Origin: Adiantum capillus-veneris | Lineage: Eukaryota; Streptophyta; Polypodiopsida; Polypodiales; Pteridaceae | Direction: 5' to 3' | Assembly: GCA_014529385.2 (NCBI GenBank) | Contig: CM043964.1 | Location: 7,225,997-7,289,996 of the forward strand | DNA length: 64,000 bases | Part shown: positions 11,846 through 23,092 of the stretch, in pieces | How the letters are laid out: the number at the start of each line of letters is the position of its first letter | Position numbering within the stretch: the first letter of the stretch is position 1 | The notes under the pieces: generated by a model | What the model was told of the DNA's origin: nothing | What the model saw: only the letters and a program-made list of their open reading frames with translations | Databases searched by the model: none | Position numbers and translations under genes: made by a program

Positions 11846-12005
11846 GTAAGTTTGCGGTGTTCATATCATCGTGGTTTGCGTCGTAGCCACTCAAAGCTAG
11901 GTGGTGCCCCCTGTTCGCTTTACCGTGTGACAAGCTCGAGGCGCGCCATTCGGCCCCGAGCGTTTTAGAGGCCGTCGGGGTTTGGGGTCCGTTTTGCGTC
12001 CGTAA

Positions 12006-12027
12006 TTTGGTGCCCCCACTGAGGAGG
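12006..12027 (+). other. Primer binding site of RLG-A
   Basis: tttggtgcccccactgagga directly follows the LTR. The same site, with one change, lies next to the RLG-B LTR at 26651-26669. TGG at its start fits a tRNA CCA end, but I cannot name the tRNA. Confidence 0.75.
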
Positions 12028-12080
12028 GCTTTCTAAGACCCTTCAGTTTACAATGCTGAAAGTGACGCCCACTATCAATC

Positions 12081-12320
12081 ATGGAGGAATGGCTGAAGGA
12101 ATTTTCTAATTGGAGGACAGAAGAAGAGGAGACAAAGGAGGCAGTAGCCGCCTTCATTGAAGTGCTCCTTCCAAGCTGCAGTGTCGTCAGTATTCAAGAG
12201 GTAAATTATCCATCTCGTGTCACTGGTTCTAACCATAAATTGAGAGTATCAGGTGGGAGGTCGGTGAAGTGCCATCACTGTTGTCAACCAAGACACACTG
12301 TCAATGAGTGCCAGCAATGA
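12081..12320 (+). CDS. Leader ORF of RLG-A with a CCHC knuckle
   Basis: A 79-codon frame starts 54 bp after the PBS. It opens MEEWLKEFSNWRTEEEE and ends with CHHCCQPRHTVNEC, a perfect C-x2-C-x4-H-x4-C knuckle. RLG-B has a related frame at the same place (FSNWTTEEEE, 26333-26593). That conservation between two element families suggests a real leader protein or a gag extension. It is a separate small frame from gag, which starts at 13353. Its role is unknown; the knuckle suggests nucleic-acid binding (inference). Confidence 0.5.
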   Translation: MEEWLKEFSNWRTEEEETKEAVAAFIEVLLPSCSVVSIQEVNYPSRVTGSNHKLRVSGGRSVKCHHCCQPRHTVNECQQ

Positions 12321-12509
12321 AGGCAGCGAAAGGGCTGAAATCATCTGCATCAACATTCATCGCGAAGAAGTCATCCACATCAAAGAAGGGAAGAAAACGA
12401 TGAGGCCTCTTTTTCCTAAAGAAACTGCAGTCAAAGTTATAACTCCAAAGTGGCCTAAAGGGGCTGCTCGAGCCAAAGGTAAGGAGAAGATAAGCCAGTC
12501 TGGAAACAC

Positions 12510-12995
12510 ATGACCCTGAAGGAAGAAGCATCTGGCCAAGCAAGTGCTTCAAGCTTAGAAATCCGAGTTGTACCCAGCTTGCCAAAGAGGAAATCATCCG
12601 AAGCTAAGCGACGGAAGGTCACCTACAGATTTGCACGACGCATGCGAGTGCTACCAATCCACTTCGACAATCCTGAAGAAGAAGTGATAAGAAGATTCTC
12701 ATGTCCTAGGGAAAAGTGGTTCGGTTATTGCTCTTGCTCTTTTGAAAAGCGAGTGGAGGATCTTCCTCCTCTCCCTGTACAACTTATCCTGAAGAAGCTT
12801 TCTACCAGGGTGAAACCCAGTGGGCTAGGGACGGGTTGCTCTGAATTCATACAACACGCCGACTACCAAAATTACCTGCAATTGCTATTAGCCAAGAGGC
12901 TGGGAGTGGTCAGACGCATCGCCATCACCCCGTACGTGCTGAGCAATGAAGGAAAGGTAGAGCCCATGAAAGGCGACAACCTCTTGTGGATGTGA
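12510..12995 (+). CDS. Pre-gag ORF of RLG-A, unrecognised
   Basis: A 161-codon frame between leader and gag, in the same frame as 12081-12320 but separated by stops and a shifted stretch (12304-12513). It is basic near the start (KRKSSEAKRRK) and has CSCSFEKR in the middle and a leucine-rich stretch (YLQLLLAKRLG). I do not recognise the family. It may be the decayed continuation of the leader protein. No counterpart of this length is seen in RLG-B. Confidence 0.35.
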   Translation: MTLKEEASGQASASSLEIRVVPSLPKRKSSEAKRRKVTYRFARRMRVLPIHFDNPEEEVIRRFSCPREKWFGYCSCSFEKRVEDLPPLPVQLILKKLSTRVKPSGLGTGCSEFIQHADYQNYLQLLLAKRLGVVRRIAITPYVLSNEGKVEPMKGDNLLWM

Positions 12996-13352
12996 CGATG
13001 CATCAACACTGGCACAGTAAGAGTATAAGTAAGTATTCCACCCTCTGTGCATGATGGAAAATGGGCCGGCGGCATTCCCGTTCAGATTCCTACAGCATAT
13101 GCATGTGAATATCTATGTAGATAGGAAAGTCTTCTACCAACAAAAGATCGTATACCTATTCGGTGCGGCGGTACTAGGAGAAATCAATTCCCCGAACCCT
13201 ATCATTCTCCCCATATTGAATTACCATCATTCCTTTAATGTTTCTATCTTTATCCTTTTTTAACCTATCCACCCACACCTGTAAAAAGCCGCTATGAGCC
13301 ACTGTTGTTAATGTAAAAAAAGAAAGGGTTTGTAATTTCCTGAGTCACCACC

Positions 13353-15118
13353 ATGGCAAGTGTTTCTTTCCCCACGTTCAATGGAAATAAAGGAGAGGAT
13401 CTCACCACCGACTTCTTGGATGATTTTGACATTGCTTGTGTCGTCTCCAACAAAGATGACGACGCTTCATGACTTAGAATTTTTCCTCTACTGATGAAAG
13501 TAGAGGCCAAATCCTGGTATAATGCATTGTTCCAGGCTACCAAGAATGCATGGGATGTGTTAAGGGCTACTTTTGTAAAGAGGTTTGGTGGAGGCCCAAC
13601 CTCGGAGAAGCTATGGAAGCTACTAACATAATTAAAGTAGGGAGGTCTGCTGGAGTATGCCACCTACGAGTCCAAATTTGTGGACTTATGGGAGAGATTG
13701 GTTGCCTCACTGGAGGAAGGCAAAGGAGAACCTAATTTCCTAAAGAAGGACCGTTTCATTGTTGGTCTATGGTTGTCGCTTAGAGAGAAGGTGAAGGGAA
13801 GGTTTCCTGCAATATATGAGTTGGCAGTCGAAGTAGCCCGCCTTAAAGACAAGAAGCTTCACATGCAAGCAAGAGTAAATGAGTTAGAGGAAACAAGATC
13901 GGCCCAACCAACCCCAGTGACTGCAACAACCAATCATAGAGTCCAACCACAGGAGGCATTAGAAGAGCAGAAAGACCTGCTGAGTCGCATCACCACCCAA
14001 CTAGAGAGTTTATCTGTGCATTTGGTGCAGCAAGGGCATGCACCTGGCAGGAATCCAGAACAAGGAAGAGGAAAAAAAATTCAAAACCAAGAGTACCACT
14101 GTTACAACTGCGGGGAAGATGGCCATGGAATGTACTACTGCCCACACCCGAGGAGGCAGAATTTCAATAGAGGGGGGATACAGAATCAGCTCTCTGCGCC
14201 AAGAGCAAGACCACCACCACCTAGGCCACCAGGACCGATCCCACCGGTCCAAATCCTTCGACCACCTGTACAACAACAAGCACCACCCCAACCTCTCATT
14301 GCGCCACTACCCCCACCACCTGCTGTGAACCAAGCGATGAGTGTTATTAGCTTGGAGGCTAAAGGGAAGGCGAAGCTAGATGAATCAGTTCGAGAGAAGC
14401 ACAAAGGGATATCGAAGGTAGAAGAAGTGGATGCTATGGGAGTGAAGCGTGCGAGGCACGAAGAATCATTTCAAAGAGAAGAGAATATGAAAGGGAAGGC
14501 CGAGTCTAGCAAGTAAGCAGCTAAACCGCGATGGAAGATAGATATCGTGGACTTCTCACTAGGTGAGTATGCAAAACCCTATGACTTAGTTTAGGATGTG
14601 TTAATGCAGAGCCCGAAGATAACTTGGCCCCAATTACTCCACCTAGCACCCAGAACGAGGAGGCAATGGACAAAAATTGTAAGTACCAGGAAATCAAGGC
14701 CCAAGATAGCTGGCGCTATCTGTGGAAGGGATCTCGATGACATCCTACCAACCATGGACGCTCACATCAAGGGGAAACGAATCTCAAATGTCTACATAGA
14801 TGGTGGCATGCAAATATGCATCATGAGTGAAAAGATGATGCACCATCTAGGTCTAGAGGTAAGTAGGCCGGCACCCTGTCGAGCCAAGATGGCAAACAAT
14901 GTAAGAGTGAAATGCATGGGCATTGTGGATGCGGTCAAAGTAAAAGCATTCAATACAGAAGTGGAGGTAGACATCTTTGTCATGCCACACAAAGAGGAGG
15001 GCTACCCCATCATTCTTGGAAGGCCGTGGCTTATGGCTATGGAAGCTAAACAGTACTGGAGCACCGGGATGATTCAGATGAAGGACGCTAAAGGGAAGTC
15101 CATATTCTACGACATGAG
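13353..15118 (+). pseudogene. gag-protease of RLG-A, broken
   Basis: It starts MASVSFPTFNGNKGED, aligning with the RLG-B gag. Stops interrupt it at 13470 (TGA, an Arg in RLG-B), 13629 (TAA, Glu in RLG-B), 13638 (TAG, Gln in RLG-B), 14514 (TAA) and 14592 (TAG, Gln in RLG-B). Domains in order are the gag core (LREKVKGRFPAIYEL), a proline-rich linker, the knuckle CYNCGEDGHGMYYC, a basic stretch, and a retropepsin-like protease with VYIDGGMQI and IILGRPWLMAM. The protease active site is DGGM rather than the usual D-T/S-G. The copia relic is inserted after YDM at 15118; coding resumes at 17753. Confidence 0.85.
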
Positions 15119-15438
15119 TGTTAGGAATTGGATCGTGCTAGCTATGGTGGATGAAAGAGAAACATGGTGCAAGTGTGTGAGTGTGTGTAAGCAAGCTTAT
15201 CACTCAAGTGAATTAGGTTCCACAATAGGATTAGCTTGGACTCATAAACACAATCTTGAGTCTTGACTTAGCTTAGAACAAGCTCACCATAGACAAGCAT
15301 GTAGTGCAAAAATGAGTTGTTGTTTATTGATTCAAGAAATGAGCTTTAAGTAGCTCTACAGCCTTGCTCCACAGTATGTGGGATAAATCCACTCTCCTCT
15401 CCTTGACTCACACCTTAGGACAAAGCTCACACTTTACA
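15119..15438 (-). repeat. 3' LTR of the copia relic
   Basis: This 320-bp copy is 11 bp longer than its partner because of a GTGTGAGTGTGT expansion near 15170 and a 3-base addition (gttgttgt) near 15318. Confidence 0.85.
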
Positions 15439-16019
15439 ATCCTCCGCTCGAGGTTTGGACTAAGACAAGATACTGAAGATGCATGATCCAAAAAGGCTAA
15501 CAAAATCCACATACGATGGTGATATCCACACAGGAAAATAAATTCCACACAGGATGGTAAAAATCCACACAAGAACAATCCACAAAGGATGGTGATGTCC
15601 ACACAGGATGATAAGCTGGTATCCACACAGGAAAAAGTCCTCCCCTACAAGTAGAGAGTCTGCATCTTCAAAACGGGTCTTCCTAGACGCTGCTTCGTCT
15701 TCGTCCTTTTTGTCTTCTACTATGTGAGTTGACCCTCTATCAGGTCTCTTGCCTTCTTTGCTTCTACTGTTGCTTTCAACTGTTTCATGGTTTGACCTCC
15801 TATCCTCCCCTCGAACAAGTACTTCTGTCCCCTTTTTGTGGTACAATCAGGCTTTATTCCATGCGTCATAATGACATGCAACAATATGCTAAAATATCCT
15901 ATGAAAAGGTTTATGCAAAAAATTAATGCTTTCTCTTCCATCTTGGTCATACTCCGAGAGCCCAAGCATGCGGTGTTTCTCATACACTTTGTCACAAAAT
16001 CTTCACACATAGAGGGATT

Positions 16020-16214
16020 TTAGAAATTTGGAGACTCTCCAATGCCAATGTCTATCCCATTACAAAAGCACATAATGTCATCCATGTAGACAAATACAAT
16101 TACATACATTGCAAGAAGTTGTTGTGCTTGGCTCCAAGATTCCAATTTTAATCTTCTTAATAAAACTCTCTGAATGTGAAGTACCTCTTCACTCGAGGTG
16201 AAGTCACCCTTCAT
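16020..16214 (-). pseudogene. Copia reverse transcriptase relic
   Basis: A 64-codon minus-strand frame contains IVFVYMDDIMCF, the copia catalytic box (usually YVDD). The surrounding residues are too degraded to extend the domain. It fits its place in the minus-oriented copia element. Confidence 0.6.
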
Positions 16215-17419
16215 AGCCTTGAGTTCTTCTTTGATGATTGGAATCTACCCTTGGGCTCAAGATCCCGTGTTGCTTCAGGTTTTGAAATAGCCAAATAAAA
16301 GCCTTTTGAAGTTCTTCGGACAAGAATTGTTGAGATCAAAGCCTTTGGTTGCTTATCTCTTCCACTCGGGTTCTTTGTGTGAGCTATGGGAATAGCTCCT
16401 TTTATGATGGTGCTTAAGGCTTATCTGCTGCAGGTGGAAACAACTTCAAGCTTAGCCCCGTGGGACTGGCTGCCTCAAGGTCTCGGAGGCTTGAGGCAGC
16501 AAGCTCGTGGGAGAGGTTTCTTGATTGGGGCTCTTGAGTCAGCGCGCGAAGGAGGCCTTAAGAGCAATGGGCAAGGTGGGCGGTTCGGGCAGCGGGTAGG
16601 ACCGCGGGATGGCCCACTTAGTGGAGCCGAAAAAGAGGCGGGTGCAGTCGGTTAGCTTCTCACGCAGGCGGGTGGGACCACCTGCTTCCGGACCCAAAAT
16701 GGTTTAAAAAGCTCATTTTGAAGAGGCCTTTGGCGTCCGCGAGCACGCGCTTGGTAGGAACAATCCCCAGTGGAGCCGACCCGCTCGAAAAGTTGGAGTT
16801 GATTCAAATTTCGTGTCCGTCCACTCTCCCCCCACAATATGCAAGGACTTGACCCCGAAACCTCAGGCCAAGAATAGGCTATCTAAATTGGGCTAGACAA
16901 CAAGCCCACCTGCTTGGTTGTGAAAAGCCTTCGAAAAGCAAAGTCTTAAGCTTGAGCTAGCAGGCTCCACACACACACACACACCTAATAATAGGCAATA
17001 TTGAAGATAGGTTTAATGGAGTTCTCGGGCTCGGATTGCAGAGCTTGAAGGTTCTATGGAAAGCTCGAAGTGAGCACTTTGAAATGAGCTCAATGTTGTT
17101 AGGTGATTGAAAAAGTGGAGAGATTAATTGCAGGTGCAAAGTAGGACACAAAGGTGCAAACTAGGACACAAAGGTGACGAGAGCATGCAAAACATTGGAT
17201 ACTAATCTTCCCCCTAATCAAGCCTATCTATCCATGGAGGGTAGTGGCCTCTTGGGTGTGCCAAGGACATGCCCACACATAGTTAGATTAGGGCTTAATT
17301 AGTGAGATGCAACTAGCTATGAAAATTCAATGGGTCATAACAATGAAATGCTAATCGATCAAATGGAGATGCTAATGATTAACACACACTAATGCACAAT
17401 GACAATCCTAGCTAGCACA
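16215..17419. other. Internal remnant of the copia relic
   Basis: No clear protein similarity. The G-rich stretch at 16440-16660 and frames there are unrecognised. Confidence 0.5.
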
Positions 17420-17747
17420 CCATGGCTCTGATACCAAATGTTAGGAATTGGATCGTGCTAGCTATGGTGGATGAAAGAGAAACATGGTGCAAGTGTGTGT
17501 AAGCAAGATTATCACTCAAGTGAATTAGGTTCCAAGATAGGATTAGCTTGGACTCATAAACACAATCTTGAGTATTGACTTAGCTTAGCACAAGCTCACC
17601 ATAGACAAGCATGTAGTGCAAAAATGAGTTGTTTATTGATTCAAGAAATGAGCTTTAAGTAGCTTTATAGCCTTGCTCCACAGTATGTGGGATAAATCCA
17701 CTCTCCTCTCCTTGACTCACACCTTAGGACAAAGCTCACACTTTACA
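17420..17747 (-). repeat. PBS and 5' LTR of the copia relic
   Basis: The primer site occupies 17420-17436, two bases from the LTR at 17439-17747. Its TGGTATCAGAGC core is the standard plant initiator-Met site. Confidence 0.88.
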
Positions 17748-17752
17748 ATGAG

Positions 17753-20700
17753 GAATGGAAAGCATCACAACATGATCTTGGAGGCTTCAGAGGATGAGTC
17801 CATCAGGGACTACTCGTCTACCTCAGGAGAAGATACGACCACCACCGACGGAAGTGATAGTAGCATCGAAGTGATGGGGGTCATTCTTAAAGACACAAAC
17901 AGATTGACACAATTTGAAACAACCTTGACAAACCAAGAGGAATCATCAGGTATGCAGTCCTTGGAGGATGTAGGTAAGTTACAAAAAATGCTCTCAAATG
18001 AGTTAACCAATGAAGAAAGGAAGGAGTATGTCTCCATGCTAGGTAACTTCACTACTTTGTTCATTGATGGCTATGATAAGATCACACGAATTACAGTAGT
18101 GCAACACCACATAAATCTCAAGGAAGGCAGTAAACCCCTGTACAAAAGCTCAGAAGACTTGGAGTAATCCAACAAGAGGCACTATTTAAAGAAGTGAGAA
18201 GTTTGCTACAAGCAGGTTTCATCTACCCTGTCTGTGTGGATTATAAACCTCTCAATGCAGCCACGAAGAGGGATCACTTTCCCCTCCCATTCTAGGATGA
18301 AATAATCAATGAAGTGGTAGGTCACGAGTGATACACAGTGTACGACGACTACTCAAGATACTTCCAGCTTAGCATTGCGGAGGAAGATCAGAAGAAGACA
18401 ACTTTCATCACACCTTGGGGATGTTTTGCCTACAAAGTGATGCCGTTTGGCCTCACTAATGCCCCGGCCACATTTCAGCGCTATGTGACTTTTGTTTTCC
18501 AACCCTACTTTGGAACATCAATACGGGTTTTCATAGATGATTTTTGCATCTATAGTTCACGAGCCCTTCATTTGAGCAAAGTCTATGATGGCTTAACCAG
18601 GCTGCAAACCTTGGGTGGCCAGCTCAACGTGGATAAGTGTCACATTGGTGAAACCAAAGTCACTCTCCTTGGTCATGTAATTTCAGCAAAAGGGATCGAG
18701 TCTAACCCTAGCAATATTCAAGCCCTGGTATCTTTGTCGTCACCGACCACCGCTAAGCAGCTGGTCTCTTTCCTTTAGAAGGTAAGATACTTAAGCAGGT
18801 TCATTCACTTGCTATCTCAAGTGGTCCTTCCCCTACAACAACTCACCCAGAGGGATGTCTTCTCATAGAGTGAAGAGAATGAGCAGCAGTTTACTGAGGT
18901 AAAGCAAATCCTAGCTAAGCTTCCCACTATTTCACCTCCTAAGTGGGACGAGCCATTTTATGTGAACCCTAGTGTGGGAAGTGATACACTCGGAGCCATG
19001 CTAATGCAAAAGGACCCCAAAACTTCTTTCATGCGTCCTATTTACTTCTCTAGTCGTATCATGACCGCGTCAAAAAAGGGATTTACTAAAGTAGAACACA
19101 TGGTTCTGGCACTAATGTTTGCTACCACCAAGTTCCGCTCCTATCTCTGCATAGACCCTATGTTATCCTGACAATGGAAGAGGTTTTCCCATATGTAATG
19201 CAACATATGGATGTCTCATCTAGGATCTCAAAGTGGTTGATTAGATTACAAGAGTTTGACTACACCATGCAAGTGGAAAACTCCACCAGGGGTAGTTTAA
19301 AGGGAATTCTCACTCATCGCCATTATGAGAAGAGGCTGAAGGTTAACACGGAAGCAAAGGAAGAATCACCAATGATAGAGAGTCCTAGGCTAGAAAGAGC
19401 TCACTCTCTTTTCTTTGACGGAGCATACAAGAGAACAATGGATCAGTCTACAACAGGCATAATCATTTTCAATGAACGGCAAGAAAGAGTATTCTCCATT
19501 GGGCAGTTATTACACTCCCACTCCAACAATGAAGCAGAATATGTAGCCCTAATACTTGGGTTGGAACAATGTATTTCACAAGGAATTCAGCGTCTAAATG
19601 TGTTTGGCGATGCTTTGCTTTTGATAAGACAGATAAATGGCACCTAGGATTGTAAGAATCAGGTTTTACTTGGTCAACTACGCCAAGTTAAGAACCTTCT
19701 AAAAAATTTTGAAGCATTGAAACTATTTCATGTCCCAAAAATCAGGAGGCAAATGCTCTAGCCAAAGAACGAATACAAGACGTTCCCGTAGGAGCAATCA
19801 AAGTGAAGCTACCCCTCTTTCAAGGTAGTGATGCTATGCCTGATATTGTCAGCTTTTTAGATACAAGAGAATGTCCGAAAGTATACACCAAAGGCCAAAA
19901 ATAGTGGCTGGTAAGGAAAGCTACTAGGTACCCCCTTGTACACGACCACTTGTATTGTAAGGGCAAGGATCAAATTGTCAGGTGGGTGCCAACCTCCAGT
20001 GAGATCACAGTGGTAATTTCAAGTTTCCATGATGGCGTCTGCAACGGTCATTTTTCTCTAGACATCACCAGTAGAAAGATTCTACAAGCAGGATACTCTT
20101 GGCCTAGTTTGAACAAGGATGTACACCATTGGTGTAAAACATGTAAGGCTTGTCAAGTGGCCAGTGATCGCACGTTAACCTACGAGCCACAAACTCCTAT
20201 CATCTCATATGGTCCTTTTGAGAAACGGGGAATAGATGCAATCGGTCCTTTACCAAGGGCCCAATCAGGTAAACTGAACATCATAGTGGGTGTAGATTAC
20301 ATGACTCGATGGGCAGAAGCAACAACCACCACCCGCATTACAGTCCAAGAGGTGGCAAAGTTCATTTTTGAGTATATTTGTTGCCGTTTTGGCAATCCTC
20401 TTGAGATAATATGAGATAGAGGACCAAGATTCAGAGGTGATTTGGTGGGAGAGCTAATGAAGAAGTTAGGCATCACACACCGACATTCCACACCATACTA
20501 TCCACAGTGCAATGGTCTGGTAGAGAAGGTAAACGGAATGATTTGCAAAATCATCACAAAGTAGGTGAACAATCACATAGGGGACTAGGATAAACATCTC
20601 ATGGCAGCTCTTTGGGCCTACAAAACAACATTTCGAACATCACTAGGTTTCACCCCTTTCCATCTAGTTTATGGGAAGGTGGCAATTCTACCCATTGAGG

Positions 20701-21165
20701 TACAACTAGCCAGCTTACGAGTTTTGGCTAGCCAGATACATCGTCCGATTGTAAATCTTTGAAAACACATCTTGGATCTGGAAAGACTCCAACTAGATAG
20801 GGAAGAAGCAATCAATCACTATGTAGCGCAGGCCGAACGACGCCGGCTCACATTCAATCAAGGGCTTAAAGAAAAGGGACTAGAAAAGGGTATGTTAGTG
20901 CTGACATACAACAACAGATTTGATACCAGGAAGGACAAGAAATTTCAACCCAGATGGGAAGGGCCATTCATCATCAAAAAGCGCTATGACAACGACAGCT
21001 ATAAGCTGATGGAAGCAGATGGAAGAATTCACAAGACTAGGGTCAATGAAAGGAGACTGAAAAGGTATTTTCTTAGGTTTGATCTAGAATTTATGCTAGA
21101 CATTCTAGAAGAGGGAGAACCCTCTAACTCCACAACTAAAGATACAGAGGAAGGGCTAGAAGCAT
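17753..21165 (+). pseudogene. pol of RLG-A (RT, RNase H, second RNase H, integrase), broken
   Basis: The order is an acidic linker ending SSIEVMG, shared with RLG-B; RT with FITPWGCFAYKVMPFGLTNA and catalytic FIDDF (about 18530-18545); an RNase H (RPIYFSSRIM, 19030-19160); an archaeal-type second RNase H with LFFDGAY and NNEAEY (19400-19640); integrase with an HHCC zinc region (20030-20150), GIDAIGPLP and NGLVEKVNG; and a C-terminal RWEGPFII (GPY/F) block near 20950. More than ten stops or frameshifts break it, several of them TAG at positions that are Gln in the relatives (18293, 18776). The paired RNase H domains are the Tat signature. The coding end is cut by RLG-B at 21166. Confidence 0.88.
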
Positions 21166-23092
21166 TGAGAGGCAGAGGTGAAAAAATATAGACCCGGTGG
21201 CCTCTACACCAAGACTATGCACAATGGCCTCATCATGGGGAATACACAATAGGGGCACCACCTAGCAAGATATGCGGCTAGGATGCATACATATACACAA
21301 TGAAGCATGCATGGAAAACAATTTCAAGATCCACGCCCAAATGTGGAATGGGGTGGTTGGAGAATAAGGAGAGAGAAGTGGTGAGTGAGTGAGAATGGGC
21401 TCGTTACGCGTGCATGTAGTAAGGAAGATAACGAGGTCAGGGATACATGCAAGTATGCTCACTTCTCATACAAAAGGTGGCGAATCCGCACACCTTAAGA
21501 TGGAAGTAGCAAGATGATAGGAATATGAGAGAGAGAGAGTGTGTGTGTGTGTGGTGGCGAATCCGCTCACCTTAACATAAGCCGAAAAAAATGGCAAGGA
21601 ACAAGAATATACCATACTCACAATGAGATGTATCCAAAGTGACACAAAGTATGGCACCAAGATGGAGTGTATTGATTGCTTGCAAAAGATGAATACAATA
21701 GGTAGCGTATGGCAGGAAAATGAGAAAGGAACAAGATCGTAGCAGGCATAATGGAGAGATGGGAGTTGATGGCGAGGAATATCATGAGTGTGTCCACCCT
21801 TTTTCTTCTTGAAATTGTGCCTTCAACCCTTCATTACAAGTGGTGTGGAGGTGTGGTGCTCATCTTTTGTGCATGGTGATGGTGATGATGATGGTGTTGT
21901 GATTATGTGATTAGGGTTCATGCTACAAGCATGTAGCACAAGAGTGTGTATGGATAGGTGTGTGTGTGTGTGTGTGTTCTCTCCCCTCCAAGTGAGCTTC
22001 ATGGCCTCCTTATATAGGGAAGGAGGGAAGGATTTAGCAATATTTCTATTTGAGGTGAGTGTCCCACTTTGGTGACTAGGAAAATGGGGTGCATGTGACT
22101 GTGGCTCCCATCTTGTCTCCTCATTATTTAAAATACCAGAGTCAATAGAGAGAGAAGAGAGAATGTGGGTAGGATGTAGAGGATAGGAAATATTTACAAT
22201 AGTCTAGCTTTGGATAGACATAAGCTTATTAGGGAGAGAAGAGAGAGGTAAGAAAATTATAAGAGAGGTTGTCGAAGGTGGATATTTGTTGATGAGGATG
22301 GATCCTCCAAAAATGGTGATAGAATTACTCTACACTAGCCAAGACCTCATTAAAAGAGCCTTGTCTCTTGTAATCATGCTTGAAGACTTGTAGAACCATA
22401 GCCATTCTAGAAGGAAGAAAAGTGGGGATGGCCTGTGTCACCATTACACGAGAAAACTGGGGTCCACTACAAAAATCATATCTCCGTGTTCATAACTCCA
22501 AAAATTCTGAAAAAAATTGAGCTAAAATTTAAGATCACGAGCTACATCTTTCATGTTGAACGCTCCTTCAGATTCGGGGTTCTTCTTTACTTAAAAAATT
22601 CAGCCAAATAATGTATTATTTGTGGCTGCAAAAGTCTTTTGGTGGTCCCCTTTGAGTGGACTTCTCTCTTGCCTTCAAGTGTAAGCTCCTTCATGTGTAT
22701 GAAAGCATGACCTAGAGTGTTGAAAAGATTGGCAATCATCTAGATGGAGGTATTATTGAAATTTGAAAGTGGGGTTGAGGTTTGAAAATGAAAACTAGTG
22801 AATAAAATATTTGGTAGAGTGGAATAATATACATACATGAAAAGAATATATTAGAAAATACTAGAATATATATATTTAATATTTTTTAAGGTCAAAAGAG
22901 AGATCAACAAAGAAAGCTTACTTATTATGCTACATCGTGATTGATTAGCATAAGTATTATTTATTTAATAAAGGCTAAAACGTTTGTGAAAAAGGAAGAA
23001 AAAATCAAAAGTAACTTATATAATGGGAAATATTTTGATAAAAGGGAAAAAATATATGGGGGGGTTCCCATGCATGGAAAAAGCATTCCTCA
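21166..23092 (-). repeat. 3' LTR of RLG-B
   Basis: Runs from TGAGAGGCAGAGG to AGCATTCCTCA on the plus strand. A sense TATA box (TATATAAGG) is at about 22011-22016. It includes short GA, GT and AT repeats. Confidence 0.88.

Larger units (their letters stand above)
9708..12005 (+). repeat. 5' LTR of RLG-A
   Basis: About 2.3 kb, ending GCGTCCGTAA just before the PBS. The LTR is rich in simple repeats: (CT)n at 9878-9952, C40 at 10351-10390, (CA)n near 10708-10733, a short (AT)n near 10803-10826 and (CT)n at 11815-11840. The 3' LTR keeps the same order but very different tract lengths. Long open frames across it (for example 10342-11418) are repeat-driven and not genes. Confidence 0.85.
15119..17747 (-). 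mobile_element. Decayed Ty1/copia element inserted in the RLG-A protease
   Basis: LTRs at 15119-15438 and 17439-17747 begin TGTTAGGAATTGG and end CTTTACA. ATGAG flanks both sides (15114-15118, 17748-17752), a perfect 5-bp TSD. A Met-tRNA primer site read on the minus strand (TGGTATCAGAGCCATGG) abuts the right LTR, so the element runs right to left. Only about 2.0 kb of internal sequence remains. A reverse-transcriptase relic (FVYMDDIM) is the one clear coding trace. Deletion or a non-autonomous origin are both possible. Confidence 0.88.

Noticed and set aside
17420-17436. tRNA gene candidates at the primer binding sites (17420, 12006, 26651, 43621)
   Set aside because: Only about 17-20 bases match tRNA 3' ends and each abuts an LTR; no cloverleaf sequence surrounds them.
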